NCBI GenBank assembly: GCA_963734595.1
Contig: CAVTHV010000014.1
Coordinates: 186,001 to 250,000 of the forward strand
Length of the DNA stretch: 64,000 nucleotides
Direction: 5' to 3'
Origin: CAKKQX01 sp963734595
GTDB lineage: Bacteria > Pseudomonadota > Gammaproteobacteria > Burkholderiales > SG8-41
In this document: one piece after another, positions 27,017-37,470 of the stretch
How positions within the stretch are numbered: position 1 is the stretch's first letter
How the letters are laid out: each line of letters begins with the position of its first letter
Made by a program: the position numbers and the translations under genes
The notes under the pieces: model-generated
The model's input: the letters and a program-made list of their open reading frames with translations, nothing else
The model's database searches: none
What the model was told of the DNA's origin: nothing

Positions 27017-30000
27017 ATGCGTAAAAAGTCGGGTCTGGGCCTGCTTTCCCTTCTGGGCCCGGTTTTCCGTGCCATTCTTTTTGTAACAGCCGCTTTTTTG
27101 ATTTCTCAAAATACGGCAAACGCGGCAATAACCTATGTTGCCTCGGCGTCGAATCCCGCCGACAACGCCAATTTGGATCTGACCACGGTGCCCATTACCC
27201 CTCCGGGGTCGATGCAAACGGGCGATCTAGTAATCCTCATTGCTAACGCACGGGAACCCGGACAAACGCTGGCAATTTCGGCCACCGGGGGACAAGCATG
27301 GACCACGGAAGCCGCCAACATGACAACTGTGACCCAGCGGATTTTCTGGGCGCGCTATAACGGCACCTGGTCGACCAATCCCAGCGTCTCCTTCCCCGCA
27401 GGGGCCAACGGTACAACCTTGGTCATGCGTGTTTTCAGGCCGACTTCAAGCTCGAATACCTGGGCTCTGGATGTCGCGCTAACCAATAGCAGTTTTAGCG
27501 CGCCTGGGGGGGCGCGAGACGTGACGATCGCAGGGATCACCACCGTAACCAACGGCGCTTTGGTTCTTGCGACCTGGGTGAGCCAGGACAACAACACATG
27601 GGGATTGCAAACGGCCGGCTGGGCAAACGCGGGCGGCGCGCAGTACCGTAACGGCGATGGAAACGACGTATCGCAATCTGCCGCCTACAAGGTCATGCCA
27701 GCGGCGGGAGGGTCCGGCAACGTGGTCAACCGGCAACTAACCCTCGGCGGCGACGCCGGCAACGGTTCCATTCTCGCCTTCAAGGAAGTGCCCCCTGTTG
27801 TTTCAGTCGTCTCGATCAATTGTTCGGTCTCCTGTGCGGCGACCAGTGCTGCGACGGTGTCGTGGACCGTGACATTCAATTCGAGCGTAACCGGGGTGGA
27901 TGCAACGGCTTTTTCTCTCGCGGCAAGCGGCTTGACCGGCGCATATATTACGTCGGTGACGGGCAGCGGCACGACATGGACCGTTACCGCCAACACGGGC
28001 ATCGGTTCCGGCACGCTCGGCTTGAATCAGACCGGTACCGGTTCGGTGAGCCCGACATTGAGCGGCACGTTCACCGGGCAGGTTTACACCATCAGCGCCA
28101 CGCCCGCGCTGGCCGAATACCGGATGGACGAAGCCGGCTGGAGCGGGACCGCTGGCGAAGTCGTGGATACTTCAGGCAGCTACCCGGGCACCGCCGTGAA
28201 CAGCGCCAACACGACGGACGTTTCACCCGCGATACCCGGCAGCCCCGGGACCTGTCGCTATGGCGTATTCGACAACGGGGGCATCATCACCCAAGGCTAC
28301 GTGGCACTGCCGGGTTTTCCCAACCTGAGCACCGATTTCACCATCACTGCCTGGATCAGGACGACCAACAATACCGTGGGCGCGCAGCGGATCCTGATCG
28401 ACGATGAATCCAATACCGGCGGCTACGGCTTGAGCCTGGGCGAAGGCGGCACCGGCGCGTTGCGTTTCTATGCGCGGGGTTCCTCCGCAATCATTCTCGA
28501 TACGCCGCTGAACACCATTGCCAACAACACCTGGTATTTTGTTGCAGGTGTGGCGGACATCAGCAATGACCGGCGCTGGATCTATGTGTTTGACGCGGCG
28601 GGCAATCTGTTGCCGGGTCTGCCGGTCAGTGTAGCCTCGACCGGCTGGGGTATCGATACCGGCACGGCCTCGATCGGCGGCGAAACCAATGCATCGGGCG
28701 AACCGGCGGCGACAAACCACTTCAAAGGCAACCTCGACGAAGTGCGCGTCTATCCCAAGGTCTTGAGCCAGTCCGCGCTGTCGGCGCTGGCGACGCAAAC
28801 CCATGTCTGCTCCGCCATCGTCACGGCCCCCGGCGGTTTCAACGCCTATGAGACCAGCACGGCTGCCGGGTCGATCACGGGTGCGATCAAGACCAAGGTC
28901 GCCGGCAGCCCTGTCAGTCTCGACATTGTTGCGTTGAATCCGGCAAAGACCGGAATCCTGACGACCTTCGCCGACACGGTGCGCGTAGAGGTGCTCGACA
29001 GCAGCAACAATGCCGGCGCACTCGACGCCAACAGCTGCCGCCCCACCTGGACAACGATACAGACGCTGTCGCCGGATACGACGTTCGTTGCCGGCGACAA
29101 TGGCCGCAAGACCATCACGTTCACAGTGCCTGATGCCTATCGCGACGCGCGGTTGCGCATCACTTACCCGGCGGGCGCACCGACAACGACCGGTTGCTCG
29201 ACCGACAACTTTCGCGATCCGGCCGAGTGCGTTCACCGGGCTGCAGCGTGAGCGACGCCGATTGGCAGACGGCAGGCATCGACGCGGGCACTGAACGATG
29301 TGGCGTTCGGCACGATCACGCACAAGGCGGGGCGGCCGTTCAGCGTGCGCGCCAGCGCCGTGAATGCGGCCGGTTCGCCGGCGATCACTGCCAACTACGC
29401 CGGCACGCCGACGGCCACGCTCAGCGCGTGCGCGGGGGCGGCGTGCACGGCAACCTTCGGTGCGCTCTCGCTCAACACCGCGTTCACCGCCGGCCAACTC
29501 GTGTCCGACGTTGCCACCTACGACAATGTGGGCTCGGTCAGCCTGCAGCTCGTGGATTCCAGTTTCGCGAGCGTCGACAGCGGGGATTCGACCGCGTTGG
29601 AGCGCGAGATCAAATCGGCGGTGATCAACGTCGGGCGTTTTGTGCCCGACCACTTTGCGGTGTCGCTCAACACGCCGGCATGGGGCACCGCTTGCGGAGC
29701 GGGAGCGTTTACTTACGTGGGCCAGGTGTTCAACTATAGCGTGCAGCCGGTGATCACGGTGCAGGCGCAGAACGTCGCCAATGCGACGACGACGCTGTAC
29801 GCGGGAAGCTGGTGGCGCCTGACCAACGCGAGCCTGACGGGCAAGAGCTACACCGCGGCGACCGGCACGCTGGACACGAGCGGCATCACCGGCACCGATC
29901 CGGTGATCGCCAGCGCGGGCGCGGGCAGCGGCACGCTGACCTTCGGATCGGGCAGCGGGCTGTTGTTTACGCGCGCCACGCCGGTGGCGCCGTTCAATGC

Positions 30001-30602
30001 CGAGATCGCGCTGGCGATCAATGTGATCGATGCCGACGGCGTGGCTTATGCCAGCAATCCGGCGAGCTTCGGCACGGCGAGCGCGGGCAACGGCATCGGC
30101 GTTCGACAATGGCAAGGAGATGCGCTTCGGCCGGCTGCGCACCGTCAACGTCAGCGGCTCGCAACTGTTGCCATTGAGTGTGCAGCTGCAGACCCAGTAT
30201 TGGGGCAGCACGGGTACCGGTAATTCATTTATCGCCAATACTGCCGACAGCTGCACTGCGCTTGCCGCCGCCAACATCGCGCTGGGCAACTACCAGAAAA
30301 ATCTCAATGCTTGTGAAACCAGTATCACAGTCGGCGGCTTCGTCGGCGGGCGCAGCACCGTGCAGTTGAGCGCGCCGGGAGCTGGCAACAACGGCAGCGT
30401 CGATCTCACGACCAATCTCGGCGCCGGGGGCAGCGGCACGACCTGTGTTGCCGGTGCCGCAACGCCGGTAACCGGCGCGAACCGCGCTTTTCTGCAGGGA
30501 AATTGGAGCGGCGGCGCTTATAACCAGAACCCGACTGCGCGCGCTGCGTTTGGGGTGTCTCGGGGCGGCGAAGAAATGATCTACAACAGGGAAAATTTTT
30601 AA
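27017..30602 (+). CDS. MshQ-like putative pilus-tip adhesin 2 (LamG-type domain, DUF6701 C-terminus), frameshifted
   Basis: A secreted protein of about 1,190 residues behind GGAGAA. The signal peptide is AILFVTAAFLISQNTANA. Residues about 40-260 are an uncharacterised beta-rich domain, about 265-355 an Ig-like stretch (VDATAFSLAASGLTG), and about 360-590 a LamG/concanavalin-like domain (LAEYRMDEAGW, FTITAWIRTTNN, NHFKGNLDEVRVYPK). The C-terminal MshQ/DUF6701 region is nearly identical to that of the first gene and ends EEMIYNRENF. Extra bases lie at 29213, near 29252 and near 29288 (all within 90 bp), and near 30101; the matching block in copy 1 locates three of them exactly. Probably a second tip adhesin with other binding specificity. 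Confidence 0.8.
29189..30167 (+). repeat. Near-identical block, copy 2 (inside second mshQ-like gene)
   Basis: Partner of 25507-26482. It is three bases longer net because of four extra bases here against one there. The substitutions seen are scattered and mostly synonymous. Confidence 0.95.
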
Positions 30603-30662
30603 TAAAAACAATCATCTATAATGCACTCTCTTAGGTCAGCTCAAAAAATCGCGTCTAACTCA

Positions 30663-30690
30663 TTGACACTACTGTGTTTTATGTTAGCAT
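30663..30690 (+). promoter_or_regulatory. Predicted sigma-70 promoter of the mshI-mshN operon
   Basis: TTGACA at 30663-30668 and TAGCAT at 30685-30690 with a 16-base spacer, about 30 bases before the mshI start. A TATAAT at about 30617 lies further upstream without a clear -35. The region 30603-30721 is AT-rich and has no gene. Confidence 0.5.
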
Positions 30691-30721
30691 TCAACAACAT
30701 AGCGACAATGGGTTTTGATGA

Positions 30722-31660
30722 ATGAGATTTTTTGGCGCCAAACGCAGACCGGGCTGGCTGTGCATCAATCTGATGCCGGACCGGGTGGACATTTCCCACG
30801 TGGTAGTGCGCGGCAATGCGCGGCCCGAAGTGCAGTTGTGCGATTCCTATCGCAAGGAGGGCGACGAGGTCGCGACGCTCAAGCGCCTGCGGCGGGAACT
30901 CGATCTCGACAGCTACCGCTGCACGACGCTGCTCAAGGCCGGCGATTATCAGGTATTGCAGGTCGAGGCGCCCAGCGTCCCCGCGGCGGAAATGAAAATC
31001 GCGATGCGCTGGCGCGTCAAGGACCTGATCGATTACCCGGTCGAAGCAGCGACGGTGGATGCGATCGTCATCCCGCAGGGCGACAATGCCGCGGCGCGCG
31101 GTTCGCAGGCGCTGGCCGTCGCCGCGCGCAACGAGGTGATCGCAGCGACGGTGAAAATCTTCACTGACGCCGGCATTGCGCTCGAGGTCATCGACATTCC
31201 GGAGCTGGCGCAGCGCAATGTCGCGCACTATTTCGAGGAAACGGGCCGTGGTCTGGCGCTGCTTGCATTCGACACCGAGGGCGGTTTGCTGACATTTACC
31301 TGCAACGGCGAGCTTTATCAGTACCGGCGCATCGACCATTCGCTCTCCGGTTTTGCCGACATCAGCGATGAGCAGCGCCAGATGATTTATGAGCGTATCG
31401 TGCTTGAATTGCAGCGCTCGCTCGACAACTTCGACCGGCAGTTTCGTCAGGTGGCGATATCCAAGGTGGTCGTCGCGCCAGTGCCCGGCGCAGCGGGCCT
31501 GCAGGAATATCTCGCCTCCAATCTTGGCGTGCCGGTAACCACGCTCGACCTGTCGCAGGTCATGGATTTTCCGCGGACCCCGGAGTTGCGCGAGCCCGTT
31601 CATCAGAGCCAGTGCCTGCAGGTGATCGGCGGGTCGATGCGCGAGGAGGGGACCGTATGA
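30722..31660 (+). CDS. mshI: MSHA biogenesis protein MshI (PilM-like)
   Basis: A 312-residue cytoplasmic actin-fold protein of the PilM/MshI type that anchors the alignment complex. It begins MRFFGAKRRPGWLCINLMPD. KAGDYQVLQVEAPSVPAAEM and RWRVKDLIDYPVEAATVDA are the MshI-specific N-terminal region, and LALLAFDTEGGLLTFTCNGE and YERIVLELQRSLDNFDRQF follow. ATG 30722 is used here; an ATG at 30718 is out of frame. Intact. Confidence 0.85.
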   Translation: MRFFGAKRRPGWLCINLMPDRVDISHVVVRGNARPEVQLCDSYRKEGDEVATLKRLRRELDLDSYRCTTLLKAGDYQVLQVEAPSVPAAEMKIAMRWRVKDLIDYPVEAATVDAIVIPQGDNAAARGSQALAVAARNEVIAATVKIFTDAGIALEVIDIPELAQRNVAHYFEETGRGLALLAFDTEGGLLTFTCNGELYQYRRIDHSLSGFADISDEQRQMIYERIVLELQRSLDNFDRQFRQVAISKVVVAPVPGAAGLQEYLASNLGVPVTTLDLSQVMDFPRTPELREPVHQSQCLQVIGGSMREEGTV

Positions 31661-31763
31661 GCCGTGGAGCAGAGGCCCCGCTTGTGGGGATGCGAATGGA
31701 GAATGCGGCCAGCCGCCGACACAATTACGCTTGCTCGACCGCAACACATTCGGAGGCGGCGGC

Positions 31764-32427
31764 ATGAGCCAGCAGATCAACCTGCTCGGTGCCGCTTTTC
31801 GCAAGCAGCGGCAGACGCTGTCCGCAGTAAATGCGGCACAGGCTCTGGCGGTCGTCATGCTGGCGTTGTTTGCATTCCAGGTACTACGCCCATCAGCAAA
31901 TCAAAGGACTTGACGCGGACCTGCAGACAGCGCTGAAGGAGCAGCAGTCACGAGCCGAAAAATTCAAGGCGGATACTGCTGCGCGCAGCAAAATGGGGAC
32001 AACGCTTGACGCCGACATTGCGCGACTCGAGACCGAGGTCAAGCTCGGGCGGGCGAGCATGGATGCATTGAAGGCGGGGGCCATTGGCAACCGGCAGGGC
32101 TTTGCCGAGTATCTGCAGGCATTTTCGCGGCAGGCGATCGATGGCCTGTGGCTCACCGGCTTTACCATCGTCGGCGGCGGCGATATTACGATCGAGGGCC
32201 GGGTCATCCAGCCCGAGCTGGTGCCGCACTACATTCAGCGCCTGAACCGGGAACAAACCCTGCAGGGGCGCACTTTTGCCACGCTGGAAATGCACGTGCC
32301 CAAGCCCACGCCCGCGCCTGTGGGCGCAGCCGACGCCAAGGTAACGAAGAAAACGCCGCGCTACCTTGAATTCAGCCTGACCACGGCAGAGCCGGGCACG
32401 GTTGTGGCCAGCGGGAGGCCGAAGTGA
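31764..32427 (+). CDS. PilN-like MSHA biogenesis protein (MshI2), frameshifted
   Basis: About 220 residues: MSQQINLLGAAFRKQRQTLS, one membrane segment (ALAVVMLALFAFQYYAHQQ), a coiled coil (LQTALKEQQSRAEKFKADTA), and a PilN-type ferredoxin-like domain (DGLWLTGFTIVGGGDITIEG). One extra G at 31881, in the context CAG then TACTACG, breaks the membrane segment; the same context is hit in the PglL-like gene. GGAGG lies upstream. PilN partners PilM/MshI in the inner-membrane alignment complex. Confidence 0.8.
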
Positions 32428-33098
32428 ACGAGCGCTGGCAACAACTCTCCGGGAAATTCAATGCCATGACGTTGCGCGAGCGTGTCATGGTGCTCGCCAG
32501 CCTGATCGTCGCCACGGTCGCGATATTCAATTTTCTGGTGCTCGACCCCCTGTCTGCGCGCAAAAGCCAGCTGACGCGGGAGCTCGCAACGGCGCGCGCG
32601 GGCATCGCGACCACGGAGAATTTGCAGAAACTGCAGGCGGCCGATCCCGATGCCGCCAAACGCGCCTACCGCGACGCCTTGCGCAAACAGGTTGCGGAAA
32701 TCGACGAAAACATGAAGGCGCTGCAGAAAACGCTGGTGCCGCCCGACCAGATGGCGAAGCTGCTGGAAGGCATGCTGTCGCGCGACCGCGGCCTGCAACT
32801 CGTCAGCTTGCGCAAACTCCCGGCGCGGCGCTTCGAGGCGCCGGGCGCGCCGAAAGCCGATGCCGCCGGCACGGCCAAGGCGGCAGCCCAGCCGGAACGC
32901 GGCATTTATCAACATAGCTTCGAGCTGACGGTTCAAGGCTCTTATGCCGATTTATCCAATTATCTGGCGCGTCTGGAAAAGCTGCCATGGCAGATGTTCT
33001 GGGGCAAGGTCAGCGTGGATGCTGAACACTATCCCGTGATCGTGCTGACGCTGACCGTTCACACGCTGAGCCTCGACAAGGCCTGGTTGATCGTATGA
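32424..33098 (+). CDS. mshJ: MSHA biogenesis protein MshJ (PilO-like)
   Basis: A 224-residue bitopic inner-membrane protein starting at GTG inside the previous stop. The membrane segment VMVLASLIVATVAIFNFLVL is at residues 21-40, followed by a coiled coil and a periplasmic ferredoxin-like domain (QHSFELTVQGSYADLSNYLA, then LEKLPWQMFWGKVSVD). This fits MshJ/PilO, which pairs with the PilN-like protein. Intact; overlaps mshK by four bases. Confidence 0.87.
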   Translation: MNERWQQLSGKFNAMTLRERVMVLASLIVATVAIFNFLVLDPLSARKSQLTRELATARAGIATTENLQKLQAADPDAAKRAYRDALRKQVAEIDENMKALQKTLVPPDQMAKLLEGMLSRDRGLQLVSLRKLPARRFEAPGAPKADAAGTAKAAAQPERGIYQHSFELTVQGSYADLSNYLARLEKLPWQMFWGKVSVDAEHYPVIVLTLTVHTLSLDKAWLIV

Positions 33099-33511
33099 AA
33101 CAGCTTGCGTCGATCATCGCGTTTTTTCTGGCCGCAGCGGTTTCCGGTGCAGTATGGGCGCAGGCTTTGAACGACCCGATGCGCCCGCCGGCGGGCTATG
33201 CCGAGGCGGAGAGCGGCGGCAGCGAGGCCGGCGGACCGGTGCTGCAATCAGTGATGATCTCGCCGACGCTCAAAGCCGCGATCATCAACGGCGAAATGGT
33301 GAAACTCGGCGGCAAATTCGGCAATGCGAAGCTGGTGAAAGTTTCGGAAAGCGAAGTCGTGCTGAAAAGCGGCGAAGAAACGCAGGTGTTGAAAATGTAT
33401 CCCGGTGTGGAAAAGCGCGCGATCGTGAAAACGGCGCCGAAGCCGGCATCCTCGCGCACACGGGCGGCGCGGCAAAAACCCGCCGCAACAGGGATTGAGG
33501 GCAAGCGATGA
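33095..33511 (+). CDS. mshK: MSHA biogenesis protein MshK (PilP-like)
   Basis: A 138-residue periplasmic protein with a signal peptide (IIAFFLAAAVSGAVWA) and the DPMRPPAGY motif typical of MshK/PilP. A small beta domain follows (LQSVMISPTLKAAIINGEMV, then LGGKFGNAKLVKVSESEVVL), with a basic proline-rich tail. It probably links the inner-membrane complex to the MshL secretin. Intact; overlaps both neighbours by four bases. Confidence 0.87.
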   Translation: MKQLASIIAFFLAAAVSGAVWAQALNDPMRPPAGYAEAESGGSEAGGPVLQSVMISPTLKAAIINGEMVKLGGKFGNAKLVKVSESEVVLKSGEETQVLKMYPGVEKRAIVKTAPKPASSRTRAARQKPAATGIEGKR

Positions 33512-35245
33512 AAATACACTCACTGAACAACGTATGTCTGGTGTTGCTGGTGATCGGTGGTGGCAGCAGGCGGCTGGCTGCTCCAGCATGGGACCGCAGC
33601 GCGATACGACGCACGACGCCATCAACCAGGAACTCGACAACGCGGTGAACAATCGCGTCAAGCCGGCGACGCCCGAAGCGGTGAGCCAGGCGCTGCTGCC
33701 GCCGCTGGTGGTGGAAATGCCCAAGGCCGAGGGCCGGCCGGTCGAGACGCGCTTCGATCTCAACGTCAACAACGCGCCGGCGATCCAGGTGTTCATGGCG
33801 ATCGTCTCGGGCACGCGCTACAGCATGATCGTCCACCCCGACGTGAAGGACCCGATCTCGGTGAATCTCAAGGACGTGACCGTGTTCGAGGCGCTCGACA
33901 CCATACGCGATCTCTACGGCTATGAGTACCGGATACAGGGCACGCGCATCACGGTGCTGCCGGTGACAATGCAGACGCGCGTGTTCCAGGTGAATTATCT
34001 GCAGGCCATCCGTCGCGGCAGGACGGACGTGCGCGTGAGCTCGGGCTCGATCACCGACTCGCAGAGCGGGCAGCGCGGGCGGCGTCATGCCGGCGCCGGT
34101 CGGCGGACAAATAGCGACGGGGGCGGCCGCTATCACGGCCCAGCGAGAGCGCGCGCGTGACCACCACCTTCGACAGCGATTTCTGGGGCGATATCACCAA
34201 GTCGCTCGACGCCATCGTCGGCAAAGCCGACGGCCGCAACGTGATCGTCAACCCGCAATCCGGCGTGATCGTGGTGCGGGCGATGCCGGCGGAGCTGCGC
34301 AACGTCGCAGTCTTTCCTGAAGGCGATGCGGCTCGTGGTCGAGCGCCAGGTGATGCTGGAGGCGAAGCTCATCGAGGTCACGCTGAGCGACAGTTTCCAG
34401 GCGGGGATCAACTGGGCGGCGTTCCCGCGGCGCGACAACCAGGCCGCGATCGGGGTCATTACCCCCGGCTCGACGGTGGGCAACACCGGCACGCTCACCG
34501 CCCCGCCCATGAGCGCAACGCTGAACAGCGCGGGGGCAACGCTGACTAGCGCAGGGGCCTCGCTGGTGGCCGGCGCCGTAACGGGCGGGGTCTTCGGGCT
34601 GGCGCTGCAGACCAGCAGTTTCGCCGCGCTGCTGTCGTTCCTCGAAACCCAGGGCACCATCAACGTGCTGTCGAGCCCGCGCGTGGCGACCATCAACAAC
34701 CAGAAAGCGGTGCTCAAGGTCGGCACCGACGAATTCTTCGTGACCAATGTCAGCACCACGACGGTCACCAGCGGCAGCGGAGTCACCACGACGCCGACCA
34801 TCAACACGCAGCCGTTTTTCTCGGGCATCGCGCTCGATGTGACGCCGCAGATCGACGAGAACGACAGCATCATCCTGCACATCCATCCCGCGGTGAGCAG
34901 CGTCACCGAGAAGCGCAAGGTCGTCGATCTCGGCTCGGCCGGCGTTTACGTCCTGCCGCTGGCTTCGAGCGACGTCAACGAAACCGATACCATCGTGCGG
35001 GCGCAGGACGGCAACATCGTCGCCATCGGCGGGCTCATGAAACAGCAGACCAGTATCGACCGCAGCCAGGCGCCGGGAATCGGCGATGCGCCGGGCATCG
35101 GCGACCTGTTCCGCCAGCGTTCCGACATCGTCCAGCAAAAGCGAACTCGTGATCCTGCTCAAGGCCACCATCATTCACGATGACAGCAACTGGGAACAGG
35201 AGACTCAACGAAACGCGCGAGCGCATCCGCACGATGCAGCGCTAG
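33508..35245 (+). CDS. mshL: MSHA outer-membrane secretin MshL, heavily frameshifted
   Basis: The outer-membrane channel for the pilus, about 575 residues after correction. It starts MKIHSLNNVCLVLLVIGG and has a cysteine (CSSMGPQRD) that could be a lipobox. An STN/N0 domain (FDLNVNNAPAIQVFMAIV) and a secretin domain follow: MRLVVERQVMLEAKLIEVTL, FLETQGTINVLSSPRV, NNQKAVLKVGTDEFF and the C-terminal GNIVAIGGLMKQQTS, then APGIGDLFRQRSD and KSELVILLKATII. Shifts: one lost base near 33575 and extra bases near 34073, 34141, 34316, 35136 and 35209. The true stop is the TAG at 35243. Confidence 0.88.
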
Positions 35246-35291
35246 CGCGCCAGGCAGAGGCAATGACGATCGCGCGTACCCCCACCTGATC

Positions 35292-36185
35292 ATGTACAAG
35301 GCCCATTTCGGATTGCGCGAGCTGCCGTTCGGCATCACGCCGGACACGAGCTTTGTCTACGGCTGCAATTCACACCAGGAAGCGCTCAATACCCTGCTCG
35401 TCGCGATCAAGAACGGCGAGGGCTTCATCAAGATCACGGGGGAGGTCGGCACCGGCAAGACGCTGTTGTGCCGCCGCTTCCTCGCGACGCTCGACCAGAA
35501 CTACCACGTCTCGGCCTACATTCCCAATCCCAACCTCGAGCCGCGCACGCTGTTGTTCGCGCTCGCCGAAGAACTCAAGGTGGCCTTGCCCAAGGACGCC
35601 GATCAGCATCAATGGCTCAAGGGGTTGACGCTGGCGCTGCTCGATTTTGCGCGCCAGCGCAAAGCGGTCGTGTTGTGCCTCGACGAGGCGCAGGCGATGC
35701 CGATCGAGACCCTGGAGGCGCTGCGGCTGCTGACCAACCTGGAAACGGAAAAGCGCAAACTGCTGCAGGTCGTGCTGTTCGGCCAGCCGGAGCTCGACCA
35801 GAGGCTTGCCCAGGAATCGGTGCGTCAACTGCGCCAGCGCATCACCTTCCAGTACCGGCTGACGGCGCTCAGCCGCGACGAAGTCGATCAATATCTCGCG
35901 CACCGGCTGCGCGTCGCCGGCTATCGCGGCAACCGGCTCTTCACGAAAGCGGCGGTGCGTCTGGTGCATCGCAGGAGCCGCGGCATGCCGCGGCTCATCA
36001 ACATCGTCGCGCACAAGGCGATGCTGCTCGCCTACGGCGAAGGACTGCAGCAGGTGATGCCGTACCACGTGCGCGCTGCGGCCGCGGATACGCCCGCCGT
36101 GGCGCGGAGCCGGCCGTGGTGGTGGCTGGGCGTCGCCATGCTCTTTGTCTCCATCGGCAGCGTTGGATGGGTGTTCTTCACATGA
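35292..36185 (+). CDS. mshM: MSHA AAA+ ATPase MshM (ExeA/GspA-like)
   Basis: A 297-residue AAA+ protein: MYKAHFGLRELPFGITPDTS, Walker A GEVGTGKTLLCRRF at about residue 51, Walker B VLCLDEAQAM at about 129, sensor region RQRITFQYRLTALSRDEV, and one C-terminal membrane segment (WWLGVAMLFVSIGSVGWVFF). ExeA-like ATPases help insert secretins through peptidoglycan. Intact; the stop overlaps the mshN start. Confidence 0.92.
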   Translation: MYKAHFGLRELPFGITPDTSFVYGCNSHQEALNTLLVAIKNGEGFIKITGEVGTGKTLLCRRFLATLDQNYHVSAYIPNPNLEPRTLLFALAEELKVALPKDADQHQWLKGLTLALLDFARQRKAVVLCLDEAQAMPIETLEALRLLTNLETEKRKLLQVVLFGQPELDQRLAQESVRQLRQRITFQYRLTALSRDEVDQYLAHRLRVAGYRGNRLFTKAAVRLVHRRSRGMPRLINIVAHKAMLLAYGEGLQQVMPYHVRAAAADTPAVARSRPWWWLGVAMLFVSIGSVGWVFFT

Positions 36186-37383
36186 GCGTCATCAACCAGG
36201 TGCTGATCGATCTCGAAAAACGCCGCGCGTCCGACGCGGACCGCAGTGTGCTGCCCGATCATGTGCGCGCGCTGCCGGAAATGCGCCAGGGCCCGCGTAC
36301 CGGGCTGATCGCCGTGCTCGTCGGGCTTGCCGCCGTGACAGGGGTTGCGGCGTGGCTGGTGCTGCCGGGATTCAGGCTGCCGGATAAAGCGCTGTCGCTG
36401 CCTGCCGCCGTTTCCCGGGCCGCAGCGACGCCACAGAACAGGGTCGCCGGGTCTGTTGCCTCGCCAGGTTTGGCGGCTGATGTGTCATTGCGAGCGAGCG
36501 CCGCGTCTTCCGCAGTGACGGCTTCCGGATCGCAGCCCGATGTCCTGAATTTGGAACTGTCGCGCGCGCTCACCCTGGCAAGCGACCAGACCCCGCGCGC
36601 TGGCGCATTGCCCGAATCCGGCGCACCGATTGCCACTGCCGAGGTGATCCCTGCCCAGCCCGAGTCGGCGCCAAGAGCGCGGGCCGCCACCTTGCTCCCA
36701 AAGGTGGAGAAGCTCGCGCCGAAAAGTACGGCGTTGGCGGCCGTCAAACCCGCCGCGGGTTCAACGAAAGCGGCGCTTCCTGAAATCGACAAGCGGATGC
36801 GTCAACCGACCGCGCAGCAGCAGGCCGAAAGCGAGTACCGACAAGGCGACGGTCCTGCTGCATCAGGGCAAGCTTCAGGAAGCGCGCGAGACTTTCGAAG
36901 CCGCGCTGCGCCACTATCCGGCACACCTCGGCGCGCGCCAGGCCTTGTTCGGCCTGCTGCTTCGAAGCCGGGGACCACGTCGCCGCGGAGCGCGTGCTGC
37001 GGGAAGCGCTGCAGCTGAGTCCCGGTCAATCCGGTTTCACGATGGCGCTGGCACGCTTGCAGGTCGATCGCGGCAACAATCAGGCGGCAATCGACACGCT
37101 GCAGAAAGGGATTGCCTATGCCCAGGGCAACGCGGATTATCATGCGTTTCTCGCAGCGTTGCTGCAGCGCGAGCAACGGCACGACGAGGCGATCGCGCAG
37201 TTCCGGGCGGCGCTGGGCCTGAAGCCGCAATCGGGTGTATGGCTGATGGGGATGGGGATGTCGCTGCAGGCTTTGAATCGCAATACCGAGGCGGGGGACG
37301 CGTACCGTCGCGCCAAATCCAGCGGCACGCTCAAACCCGAATTACAGGCGTTTGTCGATCAGCGTCTGCAGCAATTGCAATAA
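36182..37383 (+). CDS. mshN: MSHA biogenesis protein MshN (TPR), frameshifted
   Basis: About 400 residues: MSVINQVLIDLEKRRASDAD, one membrane segment (GLIAVLVGLAAVTGVAAWLV), a long Ala/Pro-rich linker, then TPR repeats from about residue 215 (LLHQGKLQEARETFEAALRH, RVLREALQLSPGQSGFTMAL, HDEAIAQFRAALGLKPQSG). Extra bases near 36840 and 36969 break it. MshN is a bitopic TPR protein of the assembly complex. The heptad-repeat hairpin begins directly after its stop codon. Confidence 0.83.
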
Positions 37384-37470
37384 AGACAGGATTCGGGATT
37401 CAGGATTCGGGATTCAGCACAAAGCGCTTGAAGGCAGTTCGCTGAATCCCGAATCCTGAATCCTGCTTTA
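37384..37470. repeat. Heptad-repeat hairpin between mshN and comF
   Basis: Left arm repeats GGATTCG and GGATTCA with a period of seven; the right arm is its reverse complement. The arms are perfectly paired over 23 bases (37396-37418 with 37441-37463) around a 22-base loop. The comF stop codon lies within the left arm and the mshN stop abuts it. Confidence 0.95.

Noticed and set aside
28223..30289. Very long open frame on the minus strand (688 codons) inside the second mshQ-like gene
   Set aside because: It is the reverse complement of GC-rich coding sequence, has an Arg/His/Ala-skewed composition, no ribosome-binding site and no recognisable domain. The same shadow appears opposite the first copy.
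31657..31767. Thirty-six-codon open frame between mshI and the PilN-like gene, overlapping both
   Set aside because: It has an ATGA overlap, but its sequence (MSRGAEAPLVGMRMENAASR and on) has no helix or motif. It may be a leader or a corrupted 5' end of the next gene.
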